Positions 37,501 through 56,570 of a DNA stretch of 64,000 bases are shown here, piece after piece (positions within the stretch are counted from its first letter, which is position 1; each line of letters begins with the position of its first letter). The DNA lies in the NCBI GenBank assembly GCA_033980235.1, contig CM067064.1, positions 5,497,001 to 5,561,000 of the forward strand, written 5' to 3'. Source of the stretch: Diadema setosum (Eukaryota; Echinodermata; Echinoidea; Diadematoida; Diadematidae). Below the pieces are notes generated by a model. That model was not told the origin of the DNA, made no database searches, and worked only from the letters and a program-made list of their open reading frames with translations. The position numbers were made by a program, and so were the translations under genes.

Positions 37501-38637
37501 TGTCCAAGTTTCACAAACTTCAAAATGCAGCAGCTTGCTTAGTCACTCTGTCCACCAAATGCACCCACATTACAACTTCACATCACAGGCTTACTTCTTT
37601 GACTTCAATTCCAAATCTCTGAATGTCCATCTGAGTTCATTTCCCTCAGCATCGATCCACCAGAAGGCTGGAGGATTTGATGGACGTTCTCCTCTCTGTT
37701 GAGTGCAAGGGAATGACAAGTGAACACTATCTGAGGTAAACCAGCATCAATATATGCAATATTTTTTAAACCGGGTACACATTTTACCCAGATTTTTCTA
37801 TTCTGTAGTTTAAAGGCATCTTCATCAATTAGCTAAGGAAGCACTCAAGCAAATGTACCAATTGTATGGAAAAAATTACTCACAGAGTTGAGAAAGACCA
37901 CATCAAAAGCAGAAGGTACTGATACTACGAGTATTCCCTGAAATGTTGAAGACATTTACCCTTCCTCTTTTCTTTTAAACACTCATCTGGAAGTCTCTGA
38001 ATTTCATATTCAAAGTGGGTCATACAATCCTAAAGAGTCAAATTGTGGTGATTCAAATTATCTCTGGATATCAACTGTATCAGACTTTTCAGTATCAGTC
38101 ATTGATTCACAGATCACATTCATACCTCTCAGGTTTACAAAGTTGAATTAAACACACAGCACCAACCTCCTCCCTCCTCGCCCACTCGTCCATAACATTG
38201 GCAAAGTTGAAGTACTCGGGGACATCCAGCTGGAATCTCTGGCGACCCAACTCATAGTCATTGAATCCCGTCACGGAGACAGCAGACAAGAAACCTCGTG
38301 AGGGCTGTTGCCACGGTAACCAAGCCACCTTCCCACCATCCTTCAGAGTACATAGGCTCGACAAGCGGCAGAGGCTGTTGTCGGTCACACATGGACGATT
38401 CTTGGCTCCTAGTAATGAAGAGGTATTCCTGATGACGGAACCATTTTGTGACGGAGAGTGCAGCAGGTGATCACCCTTGGTTGTGGTAGTAAACCCAGCT
38501 GCTCTCATTCCTCCAATTAGGGAGGAGGACCTTGTCCAGTGACATGCCCTTGGTAACCTGCCAGCATGTTTCCAGCAGGACAGCATCTCATTCAGCAAAG
38601 ACAGCTGTCTGGGTAACATGATGAGATGACGAATCAT
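17916..38637 (-). CDS. ACSM: Acyl-CoA synthetase, medium-chain (ACSM) family, 14 exons
   Basis: It activates medium-chain fatty acids to acyl-CoA with ATP (acyl-adenylate intermediate), in animals in the mitochondrial matrix. Coding exons, 5' to 3': 38637-38167, 37695-37595, 36988-36876, 36246-36066, 35455-35401, 34319-34198, 33490-33334, 31009-30881, 28233-28159, 27292-27110, 23542-23415, 21065-20966, 20066-19947, 18008-17916. Every junction has GT/AG and matching phase. The sum is 2028 bases, or 675 aa plus stop. Motifs in order: P-loop TSGTTGSPK (322-330), YGQTET (463-468), TGD (546-548), hinge GRNDD followed by [10 protein letters not shown] (from 572), and C-terminal [10 protein letters not shown] with the catalytic Lys at 659. 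The N-terminus is Arg/Ser-rich and poor in acidic residues, as in a mitochondrial presequence, but is about 80-100 residues longer than usual for the family (about 575-580 aa). Which ACSM member it is cannot be told; ACSM3/4-like is most likely. Confidence 0.93.
18652..19430. mobile_element. TIR element, TTAACCCTATTCTAACTGGG ends
   Basis: The left end TTAACCCTATTCTAACTGGG and its exact reverse complement at 19411-19430 form a perfect 20-base terminal inverted repeat around 779 bases. G-tract/C-tract pairs sit just inside both ends. No open frame of use. It lies in the last ACSM intron. A partial relative with the same GAAACGTCG and right-end TTTAGGGTTAA features is at about 27890-28074. Confidence 0.8.
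19947..20066 (-). CDS. ACSM: ACSM exon 13
   Basis: 40 codons from [20 protein letters not shown] to APYKYPRK, in the C-terminal domain. Donor AAG|GTCAGT. Confidence 0.93.
20412..20640. repeat. Diverged tandem repeat in ACSM intron
   Basis: TTTTCAACATTGCAGAAGAA or a close variant occurs at about 20415, 20459 and 20551. The second and third copies share a further 60-base tail (CTATGCTTCTGGTACAGAT type), giving units of about 90 bases. Confidence 0.6.
20966..21065 (-). CDS. ACSM: ACSM exon 12
   Basis: Encodes [20 protein letters not shown] and then [13 protein letters not shown], the start of the mobile C-terminal domain. Donor GAG|GTGAGT. Confidence 0.93.
21802..21838. repeat. Perfect 17-bp hairpin
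   Basis: CAAGGAGCTTCAAACAC, a 3-base loop AGT, then the exact reverse complement. The hairpin is flanked by direct CCTTGATCATAC copies. It lies in the ACSM intron between exons 12 and 11. Confidence 0.7.
22221..23400. mobile_element. Foldback MITE with long inverted arms
   Basis: The left end begins TAAAGGGGAAATCCACTCCA and the right end is its imperfect reverse complement. Similarity between the arms runs on for well over 100 bases (AATATAAGTTAGT, AGAGTAAAAT, TCAATGGTA and a GATGAAA block recur inverted). The interior is interrupted by a second repeat (22637-23195). No coding capacity. Confidence 0.75.
22637..23195. mobile_element. Element with ACCTCCGCCAAG ends, nested in MITE
   Basis: It starts CTAGAAAAGCACTCTGAGAG, followed by GACCTCCGCCAAG, and ends CTTGGTGGAGGTAATTA, with a (CAAA)n run before the end. 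It is the same kind of element as 29243-30745 (CCTCCGCC ends plus a terminal tetranucleotide array). It splits the surrounding foldback element, so it is younger. Confidence 0.65.
23415..23542 (-). CDS. ACSM: ACSM exon 11: TGD motif and hinge
   Basis: Encodes [20 protein letters not shown] and then the hinge [15 protein letters not shown] foldback element (22221-23400) ends 14 bases from the 3' edge of the exon, just inside the intron. Confidence 0.93.
23766..23797 (+). repeat. Poly(A) tract
   Basis: About 31 uninterrupted A residues, possibly the tail of a retroposed sequence. No source element is recognisable next to it. Confidence 0.85.
24342..24433. mobile_element. 92-bp TTAACC-ended palindromic element (copy A)
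   Basis: The ends TTAACCTGTTGAGGACGAG and GTCCTCAATGGGTTAA are inverted repeats. Inside is the perfect 16-base palindrome CCCGAGTATACTCGGG (24362-24377). A second copy is at 34602-34694. Confidence 0.75.
25441..25547 (+). repeat. (AAT)n/(AAC)n microsatellite
   Basis: A short AAT run followed by AAC units with a few substitutions. Frames through it translate as poly-Asn, poly-Thr or poly-Val and are not genes. Confidence 0.9.
26355..26919. mobile_element. 565-bp foldback MITE, TTAAAGGACAAG ends
   Basis: It begins TTAAAGGACAAGTTCACCTT and ends with the reverse complement. The arms stay alike for over 100 bases (CATAAACATAAGGATT, GAACACA, CATTGAAAGTTTGAGGAAA). No open frame. It lies in the ACSM intron just 3' of exon 10. 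Confidence 0.8.
27110..27292 (-). CDS. ACSM: ACSM exon 10
   Basis: 61 codons from [20 protein letters not shown] to PVSLFTRYV. The [10 protein letters not shown] stretch is the conserved loop before the hinge region. Donor GTG|GTGGGT. Confidence 0.92.
28159..28233 (-). CDS. ACSM: ACSM exon 9: YGQTET motif
   Basis: Encodes 25 codons ending REGYGQTET, the adenine-binding motif. Donor ACG|GTAAGC. Confidence 0.92.
28892..28947 (+). repeat. Tandem duplication of 27 bases
   Basis: CATAGATACATTGTAAATCT plus TCCATCT occurs twice in succession. Confidence 0.8.
29845..30483 (-). promoter_or_regulatory. Array of DR1 nuclear-receptor motifs
   Basis: Seven perfect TGACCTTTGACCT 13-mers start at 30008, 30015, 30167, 30174, 30319, 30326 and 30471. 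Two more ending in C start at 29845 and 29859. On the ACSM sense strand they read AGGTCAAAGGTCA, the consensus for RXR heterodimers and HNF4. They are part of the repeat, so sequence origin and function are separate questions. Confidence 0.45.
30604..30709 (+). repeat. (GGAC)n microsatellite
   Basis: GGAC tetramers with interspersed GGAA/GGAT variants. Frames through it translate as Arg-Pro-Ser-Val repeats. Confidence 0.92.
30881..31009 (-). CDS. ACSM: ACSM exon 8
   Basis: Encodes [20 protein letters not shown] and onward to [10 protein letters not shown], the acyl-binding side of the large domain. The following intron contains the DR1-rich repeat (29243-30745). Confidence 0.92.
32162..32254. 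repeat. Long hairpin with 22-bp core arms
   Basis: GAGAATGAAAAGGGCGTTAA (from 32173) pairs with TTAACGCCCTTCTCATTCTC (to 32243) with one bulged base. The loop is about 26 bases, and weaker pairing extends the arms to 32162 and 32254. The size suits either a tiny foldback element or a microRNA precursor. Confidence 0.6.
33334..33490 (-). CDS. ACSM: ACSM exon 7
   Basis: Encodes [20 protein letters not shown] and onward to [17 protein letters not shown]. The [10 protein letters not shown] stretch is typical of acetyl-CoA and medium-chain acyl-CoA synthetases. Confidence 0.93.
34198..34319 (-). CDS. ACSM: ACSM exon 6: ATP-binding P-loop
   Basis: Encodes [20 protein letters not shown] and then [29 protein letters not shown] is the AMP-binding signature that holds the ATP phosphates. 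Confidence 0.93.
34602..34694. mobile_element. 93-bp TTAACC-ended palindromic element (copy B)
   Basis: The ends are TTAACCCGTTGAAGACGAG and its imperfect reverse complement. The 16-base palindrome CCCGAGTATACTCGGG lies at 34622-34637, exactly as in copy A (24342-24433). The middle of the two copies is also closely alike. Confidence 0.75.
35291..35344 (+). repeat. GA / GT / ATGT microsatellite
   Basis: Adjoining GA, GT and ATGT runs, just 3' of ACSM exon 5 on the gene's strand. Confidence 0.85.
35401..35455 (-). CDS. ACSM: ACSM exon 5 (55 bases)
   Basis: A small exon encoding [18 protein letters not shown], bounded by CCAG acceptor and GAG|GTAGGT donor. It joins in phase to exons 4 and 6. 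Confidence 0.88.
36066..36246 (-). CDS. ACSM: ACSM exon 4
   Basis: Encodes [19 protein letters not shown] and onward to NEKGNEQR. It is the Rossmann-like part of the N-terminal domain. Donor CAGAG|GTAATA. Confidence 0.9.
36876..36988 (-). CDS. ACSM: ACSM exon 3
   Basis: Encodes [20 protein letters not shown] and then [18 protein letters not shown], the conserved family segment before the first adenylation motifs. Donor ATTG|GTAATT. Confidence 0.9.
37140..37575 (+). pseudogene. Decayed non-LTR reverse transcriptase fragment
   Basis: The + strand translates in pieces as [44 protein letters not shown] and [15 protein letters not shown]. These match the usual order of the C-terminal part of CR1/Jockey-type non-LTR reverse transcriptases (LKLN-DK, RNLGV, the F-SRLDY type motif, LQ-NAAARLV). 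Stops and frame changes between the blocks show it is dead. It is antisense to ACSM, in the intron between exons 2 and 3, and its right end abuts exon 2. Confidence 0.7.
37595..37695 (-). CDS. ACSM: ACSM exon 2: NPxFWW segment
   Basis: Found by looking for the missing family segment between exons 1 and 3. It encodes [20 protein letters not shown] and then [13 protein letters not shown], and ends with two bases of a Lys codon. The acceptor is CAACAG and the donor AAGAA|GTAAGC. A decayed retrotransposon on the + strand ends within about 20 bases of the donor. Confidence 0.88.
38167..38637 (-). CDS. ACSM: ACSM exon 1: leader and start of enzyme
   Basis: 157 codons. An in-frame TGA lies six codons upstream of the ATG (38637-38635), so this start is the first available. 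The enzyme proper begins near residue 130 with [17 protein letters not shown]. The donor is GAG|GTTGGT, which is weaker than consensus; reading on into the intron hits a stop after 19 codons. Methionines at residues 7 and 45 are other possible starts. Confidence 0.85.
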
Positions 38638-38647
38638 GTCTGTTCCA

Positions 38648-38661
38648 ACACGTCACGTCAT
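38648..38661 (-). promoter_or_regulatory. CRE-like motif just upstream of the ACSM start
   Basis: On the gene's strand this reads ATGACGTGACGTGT, two overlapping TGACGT half-sites about 15 bases before the ATG. It may lie in the promoter or the 5' UTR. Confidence 0.3.
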
Positions 38662-39817
38662 TAACAAACTCCATTCACTGGCAAACTTGCTTGTCTGTAT
38701 GAAGTGTACAGTTGTCTTCTGCATGTAGAATTGTTGATGAATCTAAAAATCAGCAATGTCCTAGGAAAATCCTGCAAAAGTAAAAGAACGGAATGTGTCT
38801 TGCTTTCTCGAGATAAATCCAATTGCCTTTAGGTATTTATGATTCTCATTATCATTGTTTGATGTTTTGATAAATAATGTACAGACTCAAGGGCTCTAAA
38901 CAACCTGGTGGGAAGGATGCATTTTTACTCTGAAGTTATATTTTGAGGTAATCTCTCATTTTCATTCTTGTTCTGGTCTGGTTGAAGATATAATTCATTT
39001 CAACAATTTGTGCATTCCACCACCACAAATTCTAAAAAACAACACACTAACAGCCAGTTTCTCCTGAATCATACCTGACGACAAACTATATTGAAACAGC
39101 AACTTTTACAACAATGGCTTTAAATGCACGGGTGTAAAGATTAGATCAATTAGATCAATATGGGTAATCATAAATGAATAATTGTGCTTCACAAGCAAAC
39201 ACCAACAGGAGATGAAGAAAGCTTACAGCTTCCATCAAGTCGAACAACAAGACAGAATTTCTTTTTTTCGAGTTTGCAGAGAAAAACAAATTACAGGCAC
39301 CTGCAGACAGGGACTTGGTGTCAATCTTTGAAGGGTAATCAAATTACTGGCTAACTTTTGGTCATAAAATTCACTCTGGGACATCACCCAATTAAGAGCT
39401 GAAAACTAAAGGCTATTGACAATGTCACCCATGCAAGACACATTTCAGACCACAATCAAAGTAAGGTGATATTGTGGATACCCTGTAGGTGCCAGTTTGC
39501 TGGTACGAAGCAAGAACTCCCCACCCCTTCCCCCAAGGAGAGATGCAGGCACCCTCCTGACTGACCTGGAAAAAGATTGATCACTTGAAATGAGCTTTCA
39601 CTCAAAGAGTTGATCCATTTCACGGTACACTAAACCTCGCAATGCCACATTTACTCTTCCAATGAAAACAAACACAAAAACAAAGGGAAAGAAAGAGAGG
39701 GGAAATATGATACAGGTAAACATGATATTGGCCCATTTAACAGCCTCGTGAGACTGGACCAGACATGACCATGTGACGTATCAATCGCCGAATCAGGCTG
39801 CAGTAGCTGCAGCAGGG

Positions 39818-39824
39818 TATATAT
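39818..39824 (+). promoter_or_regulatory. TATA box of PM20D2 copy 1
   Basis: GGGTATATATTC in a GC-richer context, 162 bases upstream of the Kozak ATG at 39986. A start site near 39850 would give a short 5' UTR. Confidence 0.4.
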
Positions 39825-39985
39825 TCTGTATTACCAGCAGTACCATTGTCATTCCACTGCTGTCTTGGTCCAGCCTCAACTTGACAAGCTTGATAGCTTT
39901 GAAGTGTGTCTGTCTCAGGTCAGCCTCCTGTCATTTCAGGCATCTCGTGCAGCTTGTTTGGAAGCTCTTGTAGACCAAGGAAACC

Positions 39986-50380
<10,395 letters not shown>

Positions 50381-50778
50381 AGAGAATATATAATTTTTTA
50401 TATAAACAAACATGAATGTGAATACTTATGTGTGCGTTATCCGATGATATACACATTCTACCTGTAAGTACTATATTAAAAATATATATGTTTTATCAGA
50501 GGATCTCTCGTAAGATGATTATGGAAAGACAAGTGGCCCACGATGTTGATATGTGAATATGACTGTATCATTCTATATAAATTATTGTATAATATTAATG
50601 TTACATACAGTGTAACATAGTTGATTGTTTTGCACCTGCAAATAATTTGACGTTCTACTCTGTTGGACTTACTTGTATATATACAATGGAGTTTGCTTGT
50701 ACTTTGTACGCTTGAAGTGCAAATTTCATGCCATTTCAAGTCATCTTTAGTGTTTAGTGAGTAGAGTCAAACGAGTTG

Positions 50779-50784
50779 AATAAA
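50779..50784 (+). terminator. Poly(A) signal, PM20D2 copy 1
   Basis: AATAAA about 400 bases after the stop. A second AATAAA at 51787-51792 could end a longer 3' UTR. Confidence 0.5.
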
Positions 50785-52206
50785 AAGGGAGAGATATCAT
50801 AAAACATCAGTCCTGACGGAATACAGTTACGGAATTTAAACATTTTATTAATTATGCTCACAAAACAGTGATATATGAGACAAAGTCGTATCATTCACAT
50901 GAAGTTATTATCATCTTGTAATAACCTTCCTAGAATGACATGTCAATAGAAAATTGGATGTATAGCTGCTATTATTATCGACCAATAATAAGTCTTCCAT
51001 GACGCACGTATCTTTATGTAGTTACCATTGGGGGAGATGTGACTTGATAGCATCGTTACTTCGTTTTATAATCTGCATGCCTATATGAATAGTTGCATCC
51101 GAATTCTCTTTTCAGTAAAAGTTGTGAAATTCAAATTCCTTACTTCTTTTTGATAAGTCGTGTCCAAGTTTGATAAAACTTCTACCATTCTATTCGTTGG
51201 CCATGGTCATATTCAGTCATTTTGTTATTTCAGTTACCATATTCATGTGATACGTCATGATAGAATTGTGTACAGTCATGCTACGGTACAGTTAAACAAT
51301 TTTATATCATGATTATCGTGCCAGTATTTGTTTTTCAATTTGTGTGTTTATAGATATTAGATGCATTAGTCATTGATTATTTTTGTATATTGCTCATGTG
51401 TATATAATATGAAAAAAGGTGATCAGCAGTGAGAATAATTGGTGCATATGAAGCACATTCATAGTGATTCTTTGTTAATATGCAATATATTTACTCAATT
51501 GAATCAGCATTTTTATTTGTTATTGTGATTTTTTTTTTTATGTGGTGGATTAAGAAGGCCAAGAATGGTCGTAAGCAAGTGACTACATGAATGGTAGCTG
51601 TCTCAAGTCCCCTTCATCAGAGTTGTTGACAGACTACAAGCCTCTCTATTGCTTCGCAAAATGTACAAATATGATTTTATATCATGACTCTTCTTGTATG
51701 GATCAAATAGATATGTGTGTATTATTCGACAAAGTGCGTATCAAATATCACATATTTCTTTGTACATTCTGTTGAACAAAAAGTGAAATAAAGTTTGAAT
51801 GAATTAATGAACAAGTGTAAAAAATGGCTGTGGGATGTTATAAAAATTTCAAAGTAACGAATATCCACATAATCATGATAGAGAAACTGTGAAGGCCTAT
51901 CTAGTAAAGAAATGCCAGGTTTTAATAAATTTCCGAACACATTATATTATTTTCACATTGGTGGGAAAGCTTTCATCATCTTTTAACATTTGAGTGATGT
52001 AGTTCTAGAAAGCACACACTCGGTCATGTATACACGCCCTACAGCTAGTTATTATAACTGCCAGTGGATATTTTTATTAAAAAAAAAATCCATGCAATGT
52101 TCTTGTCAGATCCATTGAATTAAAATTATATATTGACTTCATTTTCTTTTGCATTGTCTCGTGCAAATTTTTTGGTCATATATAATATGATTAATATAAT
52201 CATGTT

Positions 52207-52460
52207 GGGGGCGCTGTGGCATAGTGGATAAGACTCCCGACTCCCGATCGGAGGACCCGAGTTCGAGTCCCACTCAGCGCTTACGTCCTTGGACAAGATG
52301 ATTTTACCCACAATGTCCCTCTCGACCCAGGTGTTTAAATGGGTACCTGGCAACGCTGGGGTAATAATAATGGCAGGGCCCTCTGGTAGAACAGTGGCAA
52401 CACTGAAGAGGCTACCCTGGGTAAAGAAGGCCTTATTATTATTATTATTATTATTATTAA
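52207..52460 (+). mobile_element. tRNA-headed SINE, (TTA)n tail
   Basis: The head GGGGGCGCTGTGGCATAGTG contains the A-box TGGCATAGTGG. The B-box GAGTTCGAGTCCC follows at about 52259. The body continues to ACCCTGGGTAAAGAAGGCC and a TTA-repeat tail. An opposite-strand, interrupted copy lies at 48767-49380. As a SINE it needs a partner LINE for movement; none is in this window. Confidence 0.85.
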
Positions 52461-52763
52461 TATACATAATATCTGAAATTATAAAACTTTGGTATTTATA
52501 ACGTAACGTAATACATATAATCCTTATTGATGTGTGTGTGTGTGTGTGTGTTTGTTTATTCGTTTGATTATTAAAAAATATAGGGGCAATTTCTTTGCTA
52601 AGCGGGTTACGGTACACAGGTGAAGGGTCGATGCGTTTAGGGAATGATGTTTCACGGGCGTGAATGGGGTTAGATGAATCTGATATTCGTAATGAAATTC
52701 AAATTATAAAAAAGTCATAAAAATGTGTGTCAGTGGGGGTGGTTGGGTGGGAATATTTATATA

Positions 52764-52903
52764 ATATTGACTGGCCCTGAGGGAGGTACCAGAAAATATT
52801 GCCCAAACTGAAAGCATATTGCCCGAGTCGAAGACGAGGGCAATATGTTTTCAGTGAGGGCAATATTTATCTGGTACCTCCCGAAAGAAAGGCCAGTCAA
52901 TAT
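52764..52903. mobile_element. 140-bp palindromic element
   Basis: ATATTGACTGGCC and GGCCAGTCAATAT form the ends. Further inverted pairs (GGGAGGTACCAG / CTGGTACCTCCC, ATATTGCCC / GGGCAATAT) make almost the whole element a hairpin. No coding capacity. Confidence 0.75.
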
Positions 52904-53459
52904 CATAATTATTACCTATCCCCTTAGGTAAATTAAGAAAATATGTAAATACGGCTATACACTATATATGATACAGATCAAGCCACATTTGACTACCTGT
53001 AGACCATCAACATGTTGAATAATTGCAAAATTGTTCATCAATGTATATCATCCAACTCCAACTTCAAAGATACATGTAGTTGTAACAGGCAAACTTCAAA
53101 CTTCTGAACGTTCTTACACTTTATTTTCACTTCTCTTTTAAAAGTTTGAGAGTTGTAAAACTGATGGTCACTGCGCAATTACTGATCACAAATGGACTAG
53201 TCATTGCCTAGTGCTGCTGTAAGTAGTCGACCTTGTATGAGTTGATTTATCAGCGTTCTTCTGCGGTGCGTGTAACTGACACCCTGGACGTCCTGGATGT
53301 TTTCTTTTCGTGGTCGATCGGTGGGGAGAGAGATTCCACTCTCCCTCTTCCCACCTCCCCAAACCGGAAGATTGCACTGTTTTTGTTTTGTGTACGGTGT
53401 GTGTAACCGACACGCAGCAACGTCGCGAACCCGGCAGAGGCGAACGAATATTGCTTGCT

Positions 53460-53549
53460 GACCTTTTAACCCTGCAAAATATCAACTCCTGACCTTTTAA
53501 CCCTGCAAAATATCAACTCCTGACCTTTTAACCCTGCAAAATATCAACC
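53460..53549 (+). repeat. 31-bp tandem repeat, three copies
   Basis: Units beginning GACCTTTTAACCCTGCAAAA start at 53460, 53491 and 53522. The first two are identical and the third is cut short. Confidence 0.9.
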
Positions 53550-55412
53550 GGAATTGCCTCGCAAAACTCCCTCGTATAGGTAATAATAATTAAGATTGTC
53601 TTCGGGAGTGTGAATGACTCCCCCAACCAGTCCAAAGAACGTCGATAAAACTAAAGCCGCTGTGACCATAAAAATATGCTAGAATTAGAAGTCTTGTTTA
53701 CACATTAATAAATTATTTTCCGTAGAAATTATTAAACCTATCGCTTGACACATATCGCTTTATTCTATCGTTGCCATTCGTGCGGTTGATATGTAAGACA
53801 ATTATTGTATAACACAAACTGTGATTTTAGTCACGGTCTGAGGAAGTTGAGACTACACATAACTGAACTTCGTTCTTCCAGGGAGGTGAACTGACCCAGG
53901 AGAGAAGGTAATCACGTAGAATGATTGCAAACTCTCTCAGACTGAAGAGTGTATTGTAATACAATTCATGGATGCATCTTTCCCTACTTCTCAAAGTAAC
54001 GAAGCATGCATGCCATTCACGTTGTCCCTCTAAAGATGGATTCACTTATAACTAATCGTCGCTATCCTAAGCCTCCGTCAAGCTGTGTGGGTAATTATTG
54101 TTAACAAGGGCAACTTTTGTGAACAAAGCATGCTTAGAATTTGAATTCTATAGTTGATTGTGCCTCTATAGGCTGTACTTTGTACCTTGCACAATGGTAG
54201 GGTCCGTGCTTGCATATACACACACACACCAAAGAGGCACAATATCTTAACACATAATGGCAGCTATATAGAAATATCATATCTATATATTATGGAAGCT
54301 ATAAACGCCAACGAAAGACGCGATCATTCCTAGCCTTCTCGAACCTGCTTCTTGAGAGGGGGGATATAAAATCTCGTCTTCTTGGCTTTAATTCTCAGTT
54401 CCTCGAAAAGGAGCGAGAGCTAGTTTTAATGTAGGCCTATCGTATATTCTCAACTGCTCAGGCCCGAGTAAGCAAGACTACAATGATAATTATGTTTAAT
54501 CAGTTTTGCTTTCTCCGAATGAAACAAAACCCCGTGTAACATATTCTACATGGCCAAAATGCTGAACCCTGTTTGACGCTGTACTTGGGACAGGTGACTA
54601 TCACTGTCAGTCGTTTGAATGTAAGTAAACTTTGTGAATTAAATGAACTTATACATGATAATGATAGCATGCGTTAATAATTTATACAGGGTGTATCTGC
54701 GGTATCGTGAAAATGGAAATCGTCAGGTTTCGAGAACAGAAAATAAGTAATAGTAAGAAGAACAGCAAGAATATCAAGGAAGGGAACATGAAGGGGATCT
54801 TGTAAAGTGTATTCCAATTTTGTATGCACAACATAGAGTAAAAAAAAAAAATTCCCTAGCAACGCCAGAACGCTTGTATAATAGTGTATAGTCAGTGGGT
54901 TAATTGACGTTTTGATACTACTGTGTTAAAGAAACATAATCAGGACCTATGCACATGTCTGCACTGCATGAAGAACACTTGCCCGTGCTTGCAGGGGCTG
55001 GGATAAGGGACAATGGCCTGTTGAAACTGAATTTGTACACGAGGCTTCTGTTTCCTCTCTATTTGATTCCAGTACTTCCTGTCCTTTTTGCTGTTGTGTT
55101 TTGGAGCTGCCACCTTTTCCTACTCACTTTCAATTGTTTCTTTCTGTGCAACATAGAGGTGTACTTTAATAGTCACAGTGCACATTGTACTTTCAAAACT
55201 GCTATATGCAAACATAGTTTACGTGTGTATACAGTATAAATTATATGACATTTCTACAGTTTGAAATTTGGATTGTGATAGCTTCATAGATAACGGCAAC
55301 GCGTAGCAGAAGAGTGTTCTTGGACATTAGGATGGAAGGGAAACACCTTGTATTATCTATGTGGTTATAATCTCCCTCTTTCTCAGAGAAAACTTTGGGA
55401 CAATTCATCGAC

Positions 55413-55598
55413 ATGAACGGCAGCCCGTTTTCTGACGGGATCAAACAGATCCGCAACAAGGTCCAAAGAAAGATCGATGATTCTGCCGATGCTCTGAATA
55501 AGCTCAGCCAAGAAATCTGGTCTAACCCGGAACTAGCCTATAAGGAGACCCACGCCCACAAAGTCCTGACAGACTTCTTGGAGCAGGAAGGTTTTGAG
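55413..55598 (+). CDS. PM20D2: PM20D2 copy 2, exon 1
   Basis: The transcribed exon probably begins at 55387 after CTTTCTCAG. The coding part encodes MNGSPFSDGIKQIRNKVQRK and onward to DFLEQEGFE. Donor GAG|GTACAG. Confidence 0.88.
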
Positions 55599-55935
55599 GT
55601 ACAGCTAGTGGGATCTATTTACCCAGTAGATCTCTGAAAAATACGGTGCTTTACATTTGTATCATGTATTGTAACTGTATAGGAGAATGTAGTAGATGGA
55701 TGTATTTTGAATCTGCAACTATGGTGCTTTACACTAACCTTGTATCATGTATTGTGACTGTGAGAGAATGTAGTTGATGGATATATTTTGATTATGCGAC
55801 TTGTGAATAGATAGACTGTTGAACATACTGTTATGCAACATAATGTTTCTCTCCGGTTACAATGATTTTTCCTCTCTTTGAAAGTCCTTTTAAAGGCAAG
55901 TCTTTTGTAAGAGAGAGAGAAAAGTATGCGTTGTC

Positions 55936-55971
<36 letters not shown>

Positions 55972-55975
55972 ATGT

Positions 55976-56058
<83 letters not shown>

Positions 56059-56531
56059 CATAAGCAAAGAAAACTTTCTGGTGCCTAATCAGTCATTCTT
56101 TGATAAAACATCTGATTTCTCTATCATGAGATATGAAACATGAGAAATGTATCATGAGATATGATAATAGTACGTTTTCAAATGCTGGATGATTGTACTT
56201 AAATTTTCATACTATGAAAATTTATAATTTACTATGATGACGGCGTCATCTGTTTCAGACACATTCAAGTGAACATTTATCATTTATGCGATGATTATGT
56301 ATTGAATTATCTAGAAATTTCTCTGTTTGCCACATCATACTACCTGCCCATAGGTTTGTGTGTGAAATTTGCGCACATTATGATTCATTGGCATAGAAAG
56401 GGATTAAAGAATCAACCAAAACGTCCACACAATGATGACAAAATTAATTATCGTATACACACGTGTGGTATACATGTATATCAAATTATATACATTTATA
56501 TTTTATTTACATATCATATTTACACACACAA

Positions 56532-56570
<39 letters not shown>

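Larger units (their letters stand above)
38638..39985. promoter_or_regulatory. Divergent intergenic region, ACSM / PM20D2 copy 1
   Basis: About 1.35 kb separates the ACSM start codon (minus strand) from the PM20D2 start codon (plus strand). No transposon is obvious in it. On the PM20D2 side TGACGTA lies at 39774-39780 and TATATAT at 39818-39824, 160 bases before the ATG. The rest is anonymous sequence. Confidence 0.5.
50785..55386. other. Spacer between the PM20D2 copies
   Basis: No coding exon found. The first 400 bases belong to duplicated 3' flank (similar to 63330-63810). A SINE (52207-52460), a foldback element (52764-52903) and a 31-base tandem repeat (53460-53549) follow. From about 53738 short stretches resemble 43731-43830 upstream of copy 1 exon 2. 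A strong donor-like GTAAGT at 54620 could end a non-coding 5' exon for copy 2. Confidence 0.5.

Noticed and set aside
54560..54625. Possible coding 5' exon for PM20D2 copy 2 ending at the GTAAGT donor
   Set aside because: The ATG frames here meet stops before the donor, so at best it is a non-coding 5' exon. No further evidence.
54949..55239. 96-codon forward frame with hydrophobic stretch before copy 2
   Set aside because: It ends before the exon, has no donor in phase, and has no counterpart upstream of copy 1.
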